Positions 42,793-51,857 of a stretch of 64,000 nt of DNA are shown here, piece after piece (position 1 is the stretch's first letter; the number at the start of each line of letters is the position of its first letter). Source of the DNA: an uncultured Clostridium sp. (lineage in GTDB: Bacteria; Bacillota; Clostridia; TANB77; CAG-508); the NCBI GenBank assembly GCA_900554365.1, contig USGY01000005.1:7465-71464 (forward strand), read 5' to 3'. The notes under the pieces are model-generated. The model saw only the letters and a list, made by a program, of their open reading frames with translations, was not told the DNA's origin and ran no database searches. Position numbers and translations under genes: made by a program.

Positions 42793-43392
42793 ATGTCATT
42801 ATATTCACCATCAATAGAAAAATTAATAGAGAGCTTTGAAAGATTACCAAGTATAGGACATAAAACTGCAGCAAGATTGGCTTTTTATATATTAAATTGT
42901 TCAGAGGAAGAAACAAATGAATTTATTACTGCAATAACAAATGCAAAAAAGAATTTAAAATATTGTAGTAAATGTTTTAATATATCAGATACTGATCCTT
43001 GTTCTATTTGCAGTAACCCTAAAAGAGATCAAAGTATTATATGTGTGGTAGAAGATGTAAGAGATATAATTGCAATGGAGAAAACACATGAATTTAAAGG
43101 TGTATACCATGTTTTACATGGATCAATTTCGCCAATGAATGGTGTTGGACCAGATGATATAAAAATAAAAGAATTGTTAGCACGTTTAATGGATGGAGAA
43201 GTAAAAGAGGTAATTTTAGCAACGAATCCTAGGGTAGAAGGAGAAGCCACTGCTATGTATTTATCAAAACTTATTAAACCATTAGGGGTAAAAGTAACAA
43301 GAATTGCTCATGGTATTCCTGTTGGTGGAGACTTAGAATATACAGATGAAATTACATTAACTAAGGCTTTAGAAGGAAGAAGAGAAATATAA
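42793..43392 (+). CDS. recR: RecR recombination mediator
   Basis: 199 residues, normal length. Helix-hairpin-helix at SIGHKTAARLAF, zinc finger CSKCFNISDTDPCSIC (about 57-72), Toprim domain from ICVVEDVRDI (about 80) and the C-terminal GIPVGGDLEYTDEITLTKAL. With RecO/RecF it helps load RecA on gapped DNA. End of the dnaX-ybaB-recR operon. Confidence 0.97.
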   Translation: MSLYSPSIEKLIESFERLPSIGHKTAARLAFYILNCSEEETNEFITAITNAKKNLKYCSKCFNISDTDPCSICSNPKRDQSIICVVEDVRDIIAMEKTHEFKGVYHVLHGSISPMNGVGPDDIKIKELLARLMDGEVKEVILATNPRVEGEATAMYLSKLIKPLGVKVTRIAHGIPVGGDLEYTDEITLTKALEGRREI

Positions 43393-43425
43393 AGAAGGGA
43401 TTTTTTAGATCCCTTCTTTATTTTT
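43391..43425. terminator. Bidirectional terminator (recR / glycosyltransferase)
   Basis: 11-bp stem AAAGAAGGGAT / ATCCCTTCTTT, 7-base loop, followed by T-rich DNA; converging genes on both sides. Confidence 0.88.
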
Positions 43426-44552
43426 TATGAATTTAATAATATATTACAAATATCACTAGTAGAATTAGGCTTAGCTAATAATTTTGTGTTTTCTTTCATA
43501 TTATGAAGTTTTACTGTATTAGATAATAAATTTTCTATAATTAATTTGGCGTTATTATTTTTTCTTAACCAAACTGCTATTCCTTTATCTTCTAAAAATT
43601 CAGCATTTTCTTCTTCTTGACCGGGAATAGGATTTATAATAACCATAGGTAAATGTGAAGCTAAACTTTCAGATGTTGTTAGTCCACCTGGTTTTGTTAC
43701 AACTAAATTAGAAATACTCATTAATTGAGGAACTTCATTTGTAAATTCTAGAATCTTAACATTTTGAGCTGAATTATTTTTTACTATTTCCTCAAAACTT
43801 TCTTTCATTTTTGGATTTTTTCCAGCAATAGCAATAATTTGAATTCTATCGTCTAAACTTTCTTTTACAAATATATCAAATATTTCTGCTGTTTTAGTTT
43901 TTCCTAGTCCAAATTCTCCACCACCAAAGAATAATATAGTGAATTTATCATCTGCTAGATTATATTTGTTTAAAATTTTTTCTTTATTATATTGTTTTAA
44001 AAATCTATTAGAAATTGGAATTCCGGTAACAAATACTTTTGTATCTGGAATATTTTTTGTTATTAAATATTTTTTCATTTTATCATTTGCTACAAAATAA
44101 TAATCTGTAAAGTCATGACCCACAAGCCATTGATCATGAGGAGAAAAGTCAGTCATAATTGTTGCAATTTTTGCAGTAATTTTATTTTTTCTTTTTAAAT
44201 AACTACACATTTGGCTTCCAAAAGGATGTGTAGAAATTATTAAGTCAGGCTTTTTTTCTCGTAATAGTTTTAGAAGTTTTATAGCCATAATTTTATTTGA
44301 TCTAGAAGATAGATGTGCCAAAGGACCTTTTTGTGAATCTGAATAAATTTTTCCCCAAGCCCAAGGCATTTTTTTTGCCATTTCTCTATATGCAGCTGTT
44401 GTTAATTTTTCAATAGCTTTATTTACGTATTTCATACAATCTATTAATTCAACATCATAGTTTGGGTAATTATTTAAAATATATTCATTTATAGATTTTG
44501 CAGCATTTAAATGTCCACCACCGTATGATGCATAAAAAATTAAAATTTTCAT
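43425..44552 (-). CDS. UgtP/MGDG-synthase-type diacylglycerol glycosyltransferase
   Basis: 375 residues. Family GT28: N-terminal ILIFYASYGGGHLNAAKSI, the MGDG-synthase region with TMTDFSPHDQWL-like spacing (MTDFSPHDQWLVG), a central FGGGEFGLGK, and the donor-binding TKPGGLTTSESLASHLPMVI near the end. Such enzymes move glucose or galactose from UDP-sugar to diacylglycerol, making membrane glycolipids (UgtP, anchors for lipoteichoic acid in Bacillus). Start is ATG 44552 with AAGGAGA upstream; a longer frame starting at 44609 lacks one. Monocistronic. Donor sugar is not determined by sequence. Confidence 0.85.
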   Translation of the reverse strand: MKILIFYASYGGGHLNAAKSINEYILNNYPNYDVELIDCMKYVNKAIEKLTTAAYREMAKKMPWAWGKIYSDSQKGPLAHLSSRSNKIMAIKLLKLLREKKPDLIISTHPFGSQMCSYLKRKNKITAKIATIMTDFSPHDQWLVGHDFTDYYFVANDKMKKYLITKNIPDTKVFVTGIPISNRFLKQYNKEKILNKYNLADDKFTILFFGGGEFGLGKTKTAEIFDIFVKESLDDRIQIIAIAGKNPKMKESFEEIVKNNSAQNVKILEFTNEVPQLMSISNLVVTKPGGLTTSESLASHLPMVIINPIPGQEEENAEFLEDKGIAVWLRKNNNAKLIIENLLSNTVKLHNMKENTKLLAKPNSTSDICNILLNS

Positions 44553-44580
44553 AATTGTCTCCTTTTTAATGTTTTGTAGC

Positions 44581-44609
44581 ATTTTATCACATAAATAAAA
44601 AAATTTCAA
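44581..44609 (-). promoter_or_regulatory. Promoter of the glycosyltransferase
   Basis: Minus strand TTGAAA (44609-44604), 17-base spacer, TAAAAT (44586-44581). Confidence 0.5.
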
Positions 44610-44615
44610 AGAATG

Positions 44616-44645
44616 GAATATTTTTATTAAATTTTATGCAAAATA
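44616..44645 (+). promoter_or_regulatory. Candidate sigma-G-type promoter of sleB-ypeB
   Basis: GAATA (44616-44620), 18-base spacer, CAAAATA (44639-44645), resembling the forespore sigma-G form GnATR-N18-CATnnTA with one mismatch. Its position, 26 bases before the sleB start, and the forespore expression of sleB-ypeB known in Bacillus support it. Confidence 0.45.
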
Positions 44646-44670
44646 AAATAAATATGAAAAGGGTGATAAA

Positions 44671-45147
44671 TTGAAAAAGATTTTAAAAATTATATTTATA
44701 TTTGTTTCGTTAATAGTTCTTTTAATAAGTATTGCTATATTAAGTAAAAATTCAAATGAAGATATATCAACATATGCAGCTGGTTCAGGTAATCCTGATA
44801 TTCAACTTATGGCAAGAGCGATAAATGGAGAAGCAAGAGGAGAACCATATGAAGGACAAGTTGCTGTAGGAGCAGTTATTTTAAATAGGGTAAAAAGTCC
44901 CAATTTTCCAAATACGGTATCTGGAGTAATATATCAGTCAGGAGCATTTACAGCAGTTAGTGATGGTCAAATAAATGTGCCAATTTCTGAAAATTCATCT
45001 GTATACAAAGCTGCTAGAGATGCAATGAACGGATGGGATCCAACAGGTGGTTGTATTTATTATTTTAATCCAGATACAGCAACTAATAAATGGATTTGGT
45101 CAAGACCATTGGTTAAAGTAATTGGAAAACATAGATTTTGCAAATAA
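44671..45147 (+). CDS. sleB: SleB-like spore cortex-lytic transglycosylase
   Basis: 158 residues: a signal or anchor helix (about 4-24), then only the catalytic Hydrolase_2 domain with LMARAINGEARGEPYEGQVAVG (catalytic Glu of NGEARGE at about 54), AVILNRVKSPNFPNTVSGVIYQ and the C-terminal YYFNPDTATNKWIWSRP. It cleaves cortex muramic-delta-lactam peptidoglycan during germination. The N-terminal PG-binding domain of Bacillus SleB is missing. Start is TTG 44671 with GGGTGAT. ypeB follows after 14 bases, the classic pair, which supports SleB over CwlJ. Confidence 0.92.
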   Translation: MKKILKIIFIFVSLIVLLISIAILSKNSNEDISTYAAGSGNPDIQLMARAINGEARGEPYEGQVAVGAVILNRVKSPNFPNTVSGVIYQSGAFTAVSDGQINVPISENSSVYKAARDAMNGWDPTGGCIYYFNPDTATNKWIWSRPLVKVIGKHRFCK

Positions 45148-45161
45148 TTAGGAGGAAAATA

Positions 45162-46535
45162 ATGAATAAATTAATTGATTGGAAAAACAGATTAAAAAAA
45201 GGGCATATGTTAAGTATAATTTGTGTTCTTTTGATAATTGTGGCTGTTTTAGGAATTATTCTGTATAAAAAACAAACAGAATATAGACAAGCATCTGAAA
45301 ATAGTTATAATTCGGCTTTTTTTGAATTAGTAGATTATGTTCAAAATGTAGAATCATATTTGGCTAAATCAATGATATCTTCTACACCAGAACATGGAGC
45401 AGAAACACTTACGGAATTATGGCGTGAAGCAAACTTAGCTCAAGCATATTTAAGTAGATTGCCAATAGAGAGTCAAGAACTTTCAAATACTGAAAAATTC
45501 TTAAATCAAGTAAGTGATTATAGCTATAGTTTATCTAAAAAAAATATTTATAATGAAAAATTAACAGATGAAGATTTTAATAATTTAAAAGAATTACACA
45601 CATATAGTTTAGAGCTTGAAAATACTTTAAATCAATTATCTGAAGATTTAAATAATGGTAGAGTAGCATGGGGAGAATTAACTAAAAAAGGAACTGTTGC
45701 ATTTGCTCAGCAGGTAGATAATATTTCAAAATCAAGTTTTAGTAATATGGAGCAGAATTTTCATGAATATTCAGGTTTGATTTATGATGGCGCATTTTCA
45801 GAACATTTAACTAATTCAGAGCCTAAAGGTTTAACAGGTGATGAAATTGACGAAGATGTTGCCAAACAAAAAGCTGAAGAATTTGTTGGTTTTGAAAATA
45901 TAAAAGAAACATCAAATTTAGGATATTTTGAAAACGCAACAATACCTTCATATGGATTTTCTATAAAAAAAATAAATGGTCAAAATGTTAATATATCAAT
46001 ATCTAAAAAAGGTGGACATATTATATATATGAATGCCAATAGAGAAGTTAATAATGAAATAATTAGCCAAGAAGATGCAGATAATAAAGCCAAAAGCTAT
46101 TTAGATACTAAGGGATTTAACAATATGAAAGAAACTTATTATTTGAAACAAGATGGAATTGTTACAATAAATTATGCCTATAATCAAGATGGAGTAATAA
46201 TGTATCCTGATTTAATAAAGGTAAAAGTTGCACTTGATAATGGAGAGATATTAGGATTAGAATGTACAGGATATTTAAATAATCATACCCAAAGAGATGT
46301 TTCAAAAGTGAAAATAACTAAAGAAGATGCCAAAAAGAATTTAAATAAAAATCTAGAAATTATTGGTGAAAATATGGCCGTAATTCCAACAGAGTGGAAA
46401 ACTGAAATTTTATGTTATGAATTTAAAGGAAAAGTAGATGAAAAAGAATTTTTAGTTTATATTAATGCTGAAAATGGAAAAGAAGAAGATATATTAGTTA
46501 TAACTAATACTCCAAATGGAACACTTACCACATAA
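45162..46535 (+). CDS. ypeB: YpeB, SleB-stabilising germination protein
   Basis: 457 residues. An N-terminal membrane helix (about 15-37) is followed by an alpha-helical domain containing a conserved LPIESQELSNTEKFLNQV and YSYSLSKK. Three PepSY-like repeats follow (about 230-450), with IDEDVAKQKAEEFVG, ISQEDADNKAKSYLD and ITKEDAKKNLNKNLE at their beginnings. YpeB keeps SleB stable and located in the dormant spore. GGAGG is 7 bases before ATG 45162; the longer frame overlapping sleB is not needed. Confidence 0.94.
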   Translation: MNKLIDWKNRLKKGHMLSIICVLLIIVAVLGIILYKKQTEYRQASENSYNSAFFELVDYVQNVESYLAKSMISSTPEHGAETLTELWREANLAQAYLSRLPIESQELSNTEKFLNQVSDYSYSLSKKNIYNEKLTDEDFNNLKELHTYSLELENTLNQLSEDLNNGRVAWGELTKKGTVAFAQQVDNISKSSFSNMEQNFHEYSGLIYDGAFSEHLTNSEPKGLTGDEIDEDVAKQKAEEFVGFENIKETSNLGYFENATIPSYGFSIKKINGQNVNISISKKGGHIIYMNANREVNNEIISQEDADNKAKSYLDTKGFNNMKETYYLKQDGIVTINYAYNQDGVIMYPDLIKVKVALDNGEILGLECTGYLNNHTQRDVSKVKITKEDAKKNLNKNLEIIGENMAVIPTEWKTEILCYEFKGKVDEKEFLVYINAENGKEEDILVITNTPNGTLTT

Positions 46536-46577
46536 AAAATAGGATTTAAAACTTTTTAGTTTTAAATCCCTTTTTTT
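46536..46577. terminator. Bidirectional terminator (ypeB / vanW)
   Basis: 12-bp stem GGATTTAAAACT / AGTTTTAAATCC with a 4-base loop, an A run before and a T run after; both converging genes end here. Confidence 0.88.
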
Positions 46578-48174
46578 AGTGTCTTTTATAAGTATCTTTA
46601 GATAAAAGCTGTGTGCTGATGGTTTTTCCATCTTTTTTTAATATTTTATAAGCTTCTGAATAAATTGCGGTAGATGTTCTTCCTGTTTCATATGATGAAA
46701 TTTCTATATCACAATCATCATCTTGTTTTAATCCAAAAATTTGAAAATTAGCAATTCCTCCAGAAACTGAGCAATTTATTTTTATTGGATAATTTCTATT
46801 GTTTTTAAATTTAAAATCTAATGAACCATATACAACAGTTGCATCTCTGCTGGCACCTACATAAGATGGAACAAATTGATGGTTAGTTCTTTCAACAACA
46901 TCTAGGTTTGCATATACAACGGCATTGTATAAGGTTGAAGTGATTTGGCAAATTCCTCCGCCTAATCCATCTACAACTTCTCCACTAACATAAATAGGTG
47001 CTTCTTTATAGCCAGCTGCGATTGTTCTAGCACCTACGACTTTGTTATAAGAAAAAGTTTCGCCAGGCATTAGTACAGTTCCATTTATTTTACTTGCTGC
47101 TAATTTTAAATTTGTTGTTCTAGCTGTTGCTCCGACTGAATATTTAGTTGAAAAACTAGATAATAAGTCTGGAAAAGCTTCACTACCTATCATATTAGTA
47201 GTAACATTAGGATAAAGAACTTTTAAAGGTATAGTATATTCTTCTGCGTCTTGGCTTAAAATGTTTTTAGCTTCTTCTATAGAAACTTTAAAATCCAATC
47301 CATTTTCAGAAGGATAAACTGTGAATGGGTTTTGTGAATAATAAGCATCTTTAGGTTCTTTATAAATTTCATTATGTACTTTTTCAATATCAATTTTTTC
47401 TGGTTCTTGAGTTTTTACAGAAAGTTCTATAGGTTGGTCAAGATTATATAAATTTACTAATGCTTTTTTTATATTTTTAATACTTGATTCAACATCAACA
47501 ACATTTCCTGTTTTTCCAGAGGTAACAATCAAATTATTACCATCTATATAATAACTGCTATCTTCAACTTTATCTGGTAATTGAGCACTCATTTCTGATA
47601 ATGTTTTAGAAAGTTGTTCTTCATCGACTTTTACAGTAGGTTCTATATTTACTTTTCCAAATATTGTTGATAATACATAAAAATTATTTTGAAAAATATT
47701 ACCTTGTCTTCCAACAGTATATGCTTTATTTACAGCAGATTTTATATCATATTCAGTAGAAATTTGTGATGTTGATAATGTAGCTTCAAAATCTCCGTGT
47801 TTAACTTTAATTTCTGCAGGTAATTTATCTTTTATATAATTTTCAACTTGATATTTTGCATCTGATTTACTTAAATTAGATACATCAACATCTTTAATAT
47901 GTACACCTGAAACAATATTTTGATTTAATGCATTATATCCTGTAAAACCTATCAATGCTACTAATATAATAATAATTAATATTCCTAAGATTATTCCTAA
48001 AATAGACATAATACTTTTTTTGGACTTTTCTATCTTTACAGGCTTAAAATCTGAAATCGGATCAATATTAGATGTATTTTCTTCTTTTTGGGCATCCTCT
48101 AAAGATGTTGTTTCAATAGGTGTTTCAATGTTTTTTATAATTTCATCTTCAATATTTTTTTCTTTAAGCTCCAT
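46576..48174 (-). CDS. VanW-family protein with PG-binding-4 domains
   Basis: 532 residues. Acidic cytoplasmic N-terminus (about 1-50), a membrane helix (about 55-80), then two regions of the putative peptidoglycan-binding type (about 85-205 and 230-330) including the linking VHIKDVDVSNLSKSDA. The VanW domain follows (about 345-475) with GTVLMPGETFSYNKVVG and GGGICQITSTLYNAV. VanW is common in spore-formers and occurs next to vancomycin-resistance genes, but its biochemical role is unknown. No van resistance genes are present here. The start is well placed behind AAAGGAGA. Confidence 0.88.
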   Translation of the reverse strand: MELKEKNIEDEIIKNIETPIETTSLEDAQKEENTSNIDPISDFKPVKIEKSKKSIMSILGIILGILIIIILVALIGFTGYNALNQNIVSGVHIKDVDVSNLSKSDAKYQVENYIKDKLPAEIKVKHGDFEATLSTSQISTEYDIKSAVNKAYTVGRQGNIFQNNFYVLSTIFGKVNIEPTVKVDEEQLSKTLSEMSAQLPDKVEDSSYYIDGNNLIVTSGKTGNVVDVESSIKNIKKALVNLYNLDQPIELSVKTQEPEKIDIEKVHNEIYKEPKDAYYSQNPFTVYPSENGLDFKVSIEEAKNILSQDAEEYTIPLKVLYPNVTTNMIGSEAFPDLLSSFSTKYSVGATARTTNLKLAASKINGTVLMPGETFSYNKVVGARTIAAGYKEAPIYVSGEVVDGLGGGICQITSTLYNAVVYANLDVVERTNHQFVPSYVGASRDATVVYGSLDFKFKNNRNYPIKINCSVSGGIANFQIFGLKQDDDCDIEISSYETGRTSTAIYSEAYKILKKDGKTISTQLLSKDTYKRH

Positions 48175-48203
48175 GTTATTCTCCTTTAAAATTTGTCTTT
48201 TTA

Positions 48204-48212
48204 ATTATAACA
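48204..48212 (-). promoter_or_regulatory. Extended -10 promoter of the VanW gene
   Basis: Minus strand TGTTATAAT (48212-48204), a TGn-TATAAT element about 30 bases before the start; no clear -35. Confidence 0.45.
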
Positions 48213-48297
48213 TAAAACTTTTATAAAAAACATAAAATTTTATAAAAATTTGTTGAAAACTATTGTAAAAGGTTGGATACTTTTTATTATTAAATTG

Positions 48298-48326
48298 TTG
48301 CAAAACTTATATAAAAGACATATAAT
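48298..48326 (+). promoter_or_regulatory. Promoter of murF-ddl
   Basis: TTGCAA (48298-48303), 17-base spacer, TATAAT (48321-48326), 38 bases before the murF start. Confidence 0.7.
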
Positions 48327-48364
48327 TAAAAAAGAATTTTGTATTAATGAGAGGAAGTAAAATC

Positions 48365-49762
48365 ATGAAAGATTTAACAATAAAAAAAATCGTAGAAATT
48401 ACAGGTGGAGAGCTGGTTACAGGAAATTTAGAAGATATATGTAAATCATATTCTAAAGATACAAGAACAATAAAGTCAGGAGATTGTTATATTGGAATAA
48501 AAGGAGAAAGTTTTGATGGAAACTGTTTTTGGGAAAAAGCTTTAGAAAATGGTGCTAATACAGTTATAGTTCAAAATATAGATTTTAATGAGGGTGATAA
48601 AGAAAAGTGGAAAAAGAAAAATATAATTAAAGTAAAAGATTCATTAGAAGCTTTATATGCAATGGCAAGATATAAAAGAAGTTTATATGATGTTCCAGTT
48701 GTTGGAGTAACAGGAAGTGTTGGAAAAACAAGCACTAAAGATATGATTGCAAGTGTATTGTCAGAAAAATATAAGGTATTAAAAACACAAGGTAATAATA
48801 ATAATAATATAGGGTTACCTTTTACAATATTAAGATTACAAGATGAAGAAGCAATGGTAATAGAAATGGGAATGAATCATTTTGGAGAAATAAGTTTACT
48901 TACTTCAATTGCAAAACCTACAATATGTGTAATTACTAATATTGGTACATCACATATTGGAAATTTAGGATCAAGAGAAAATATTTTAAAAGCAAAATTA
49001 GAAATATTAGAGGGAAGTAAAAATCCAACAATTGTAATTAATAATGATAATGATTTACTACATAAATGGTACATTGAAAATAAAGATAAATATAATATAA
49101 AAACATATGGAATTAATGAACCAAGTATGATAAACGCTAAAAATATAAAATTAAAACAAGAATCAAGTGATTTTGAATGTGAACTAAATGGAAAAAATGA
49201 AAAAATAACAGTAAATGTTAGTGGTGAGCATTTTGTATTAAATTCATTGTGTGCATTATCAGTTGGTTCAATCTTGAATATAGAAAATAATAAATTGGTA
49301 GATGGTGTAGAACATTTTGAATTAACAAAAAAAAGAATGGATATATATGATTTAAAAAATAATATAAAAATAATAAACGATGCTTATAATGCAAGTTTGG
49401 AATCAATGAGAGCAGCTTTAAAAGTATTATCTGAATTTAAAGAAAATAGAAAAATAGCTGTGTTAGGAGATATGTTTGAATTAGGTGATTTTTCTACAGA
49501 TCTTCATAAAAAAGTTGGAGAAGAAGTTGCTAAAAATAAAATAGATATTTTAATTGCAAGTGGAGAATATTCAAAAAATATTGTTGAAGAAGCAAAAAAA
49601 GGATTAAAAGAAGAAAATATATATTATGTTCAAGATAGCAAAAAAATAGTTAAACTATTAAAAGAGATAGTAAAACCAGGAGATGTAATTTTATTTAAAG
49701 CATCAAATGGAATGAGATTTTATAAAATAGCAGAAGGGTTGGTAGAGTTATGGAAAAAATAA
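48365..49762 (+). CDS. murF: MurF, UDP-MurNAc-tripeptide D-Ala-D-Ala ligase
   Basis: 465 residues. Mur-ligase ATP loop VVGVTGSVGKTSTKD at about 113-127, then TQGNNNNNIGLPFT, EMGMNHFGEISLL and INDAYNASLESMRAAL, all typical of MurF, which adds D-Ala-D-Ala to the UDP-MurNAc-tripeptide. Start ATG 48365 lies behind GAGGAAG. The downstream ddl begins 13 bases before murF ends, so substrate-making and substrate-using enzymes are translationally coupled. Confidence 0.95.
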   Translation: MKDLTIKKIVEITGGELVTGNLEDICKSYSKDTRTIKSGDCYIGIKGESFDGNCFWEKALENGANTVIVQNIDFNEGDKEKWKKKNIIKVKDSLEALYAMARYKRSLYDVPVVGVTGSVGKTSTKDMIASVLSEKYKVLKTQGNNNNNIGLPFTILRLQDEEAMVIEMGMNHFGEISLLTSIAKPTICVITNIGTSHIGNLGSRENILKAKLEILEGSKNPTIVINNDNDLLHKWYIENKDKYNIKTYGINEPSMINAKNIKLKQESSDFECELNGKNEKITVNVSGEHFVLNSLCALSVGSILNIENNKLVDGVEHFELTKKRMDIYDLKNNIKIINDAYNASLESMRAALKVLSEFKENRKIAVLGDMFELGDFSTDLHKKVGEEVAKNKIDILIASGEYSKNIVEEAKKGLKEENIYYVQDSKKIVKLLKEIVKPGDVILFKASNGMRFYKIAEGLVELWKK

Positions 49763-50799
49763 AATTAGGTGTTATTTTTGGTGGAATGTCAACAGAAAAT
49801 GAAGTTTCTATTGTTTCTGCAAGTTATGTATTAAGTAATTTAAACAAGGATAAATATGATATTTATCCAATATATATTGATAAAAATGGAAACTGGTGGG
49901 AATATAAAGAAGAATTTCAACCAAGAGAATTTGGAAAAGAAATTAATAAAAAAGAAAAAATAGAAAATGTATTTAATTATTTAAAAAAATTAAATGTTAT
50001 TTTCCCAGTATTGCATGGATTATATGGTGAAGATGGAACAATTCAAGGATTATTTGAATTGTTAAAAATCCCATATGTAGGATGCCATGTATTAGCTTCA
50101 AGTGTTGGAATGGATAAAGTTTATGCAAAAATTATATTTGAAAAGGCAGGATTAAATCAAACAAAAAGCAAATATCTTAGAAAATTTGGAGATAAATATA
50201 TTTTAGTAGATGATAATTTTAATGAAACTATAATGGAAGATAAAGAAGTAGCTAAAAAAATTGCTAAAGAAATAAAATTCCCTATGTTTGTAAAACCATC
50301 AAATTCAGGATCAAGCGTAGGAGTAAAAAAAGCTACAAACGAAGATGAATTGGTATTTGCAATAAATTATGCTTCAAAATATGATAAAAAAATATTAGTT
50401 GAAGAGGGAATAGATGGTAGAGAAATAGAATGTGCTGTACTTGGAAATGAAGATGTTATTGCTTCTGGTGTAGGAGAAATAAAGTCAGCAGAAGAGTTTT
50501 ATACATATGATTCTAAGTATAATAATGTAGAATCAAAAACTGATATTCCTGCAAATATCTCAAAAGATATTTCAGAAGAAGTAAGAAAATTAGCAATAAA
50601 AGCCTTTAAAGCAATAGATGGAAAAGGACTATCAAGAGTTGATTTCTTTGTAGAAAAAGGAACAAATAAAATTTATATTAACGAAATAAATACTTTGCCA
50701 GGATTTACAAGCATAAGTATGTATCCAAAATTGTGGGAAGAAAGTGGAATAAAATATAAAGATTTGCTAGACAAATTAATAGAATTAGCAATGAATTAA
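49750..50799 (+). CDS. ddl: Ddl, D-alanine--D-alanine ligase
   Basis: 349 residues, ATP-grasp fold. N-terminal GVIFGGMSTENEVSIVSA, the block VLHGLYGEDGTIQGLFEL, PYVGCHVLASSVGMDK, FVKPSNSGSSVGVKKA and the metal-binding end YINEINTLPGFTSISMYPKL. The Ser-Val-Gly-Met stretch after the A-S-S and the Y/F position suggest an ordinary D-Ala-D-Ala (not D-Lac) ligase, though this I judge by eye. Overlaps murF by 13 bases. Confidence 0.95.
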   Translation: MEKIKLGVIFGGMSTENEVSIVSASYVLSNLNKDKYDIYPIYIDKNGNWWEYKEEFQPREFGKEINKKEKIENVFNYLKKLNVIFPVLHGLYGEDGTIQGLFELLKIPYVGCHVLASSVGMDKVYAKIIFEKAGLNQTKSKYLRKFGDKYILVDDNFNETIMEDKEVAKKIAKEIKFPMFVKPSNSGSSVGVKKATNEDELVFAINYASKYDKKILVEEGIDGREIECAVLGNEDVIASGVGEIKSAEEFYTYDSKYNNVESKTDIPANISKDISEEVRKLAIKAFKAIDGKGLSRVDFFVEKGTNKIYINEINTLPGFTSISMYPKLWEESGIKYKDLLDKLIELAMN

Positions 50800-50872
50800 A
50801 AGTGAAAAAACTATGGATTTTTAAAAAAAATTATGATAAAATGTGCTTACCTAATTTGGGAGGATGTTAAAA

Positions 50873-51745
50873 ATGGTTGTAAAAAATTACTATAAAATAT
50901 TGGACTTAGAAACTAGCAGAGTTTCTATAGATGAAATAAAAGTTGCATACAGACAGGCTGCTAAAAAATATCATCCTGATTTAAATGTGGGAGATAGCTT
51001 GGCAGAAGAAAAAATAAAAGATATAAATGAAGCATATAAAGTATTATCAGTACCATCATCAAAAAGAAAATATGACAGAATGTGGAATTCAAAATTTGGT
51101 AAAGGACAAAAAGCTTTTACAAAATCTCAAAAAGGTGCAATTATAGATATGTTTTTAGGAAATGTAGAACCATCAGAAAAAGAAACAACAGAAAAGAAAG
51201 CATTACCTGTAAAAGGAGATAATATTGATACAAAAATAGATGTGAACATATATGATGCTTTTTATGGATTAGATAAACAAATTGCATTAAAAACAGTTGA
51301 TGGAAATTTAAAAACTTATATAGTAAAAATACCTAAAGGAATTCAAAATGGTGAAAAAATAAGATTAATAGGTCAAGGAAAACCAGGAAAAAATGGTGGA
51401 AAAAATGGTGATTTATTAATTGAAATACGTATACAAGGAGATAGTAAATTTAGATTAGATGGATTTAATATAAATACAGATTTATTTATAACACCTTGGG
51501 AAGCAGCTTTAGGAGTAAGAACATCTGTAAAATCTATTGATGATGAAGCTAAAGTTTATATACCAGAAGGAACACAAAGTGGAGAAAAAATACGTATACC
51601 AAATAAAGGATACTATATAAATAAAGATGAAAGAGGAGACTTGGTGGCTGAAGTTAAAGTTGTAGTACCAAAACATATAACTGAAAAAGAAAAAAAAATA
51701 TACAAAGAATTAAGCAAAATATCTAATTTCAATCCAAGAGCTTAA
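50873..51745 (+). CDS. CbpA-like DnaJ-family co-chaperone without zinc finger
   Basis: 290 residues. J domain at about 3-68 with YYKILDLETSRVS, KKYHPDLN (HPD intact) and INEAYKVL. A linker (about 75-115) is followed by the DnaJ C-terminal substrate-binding domains (about 125-285) with DAFYGLDKQIALKTVDGNLKTY-like beginning, IPKGIQNGEKIRLIGQGKPG and IPEGTQSGEKIRIPNKG. The zinc-finger domain of DnaJ is absent, the CbpA layout. It is not in a dnaK operon, so it is an additional co-chaperone. ATG 50873 lies 9 bases after GGGAGG; it precedes the T4SS coupling operon. Confidence 0.88.
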   Translation: MVVKNYYKILDLETSRVSIDEIKVAYRQAAKKYHPDLNVGDSLAEEKIKDINEAYKVLSVPSSKRKYDRMWNSKFGKGQKAFTKSQKGAIIDMFLGNVEPSEKETTEKKALPVKGDNIDTKIDVNIYDAFYGLDKQIALKTVDGNLKTYIVKIPKGIQNGEKIRLIGQGKPGKNGGKNGDLLIEIRIQGDSKFRLDGFNINTDLFITPWEAALGVRTSVKSIDDEAKVYIPEGTQSGEKIRIPNKGYYINKDERGDLVAEVKVVVPKHITEKEKKIYKELSKISNFNPRA

Positions 51746-51765
51746 CGGATTTACATAATTATTTG

Positions 51766-51794
51766 TTGACAATTTGTTGAATTTTAGCTATAAT
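51766..51794 (+). promoter_or_regulatory. Consensus promoter of the T4SS coupling operon
   Basis: TTGACA (51766-51771), exactly 17 bases, TATAAT (51789-51794): perfect sigma-A consensus. Two 9-bp direct repeats ATTTGTTGA (51761-51769 and 51772-51780) cover the -35 region. Confidence 0.8.
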
Positions 51795-51857
51795 TATAAG
51801 TGGTTATGTAACAAATGATAAACTATGGATTTGATACATAGAAATGAGGTGTAAAAA

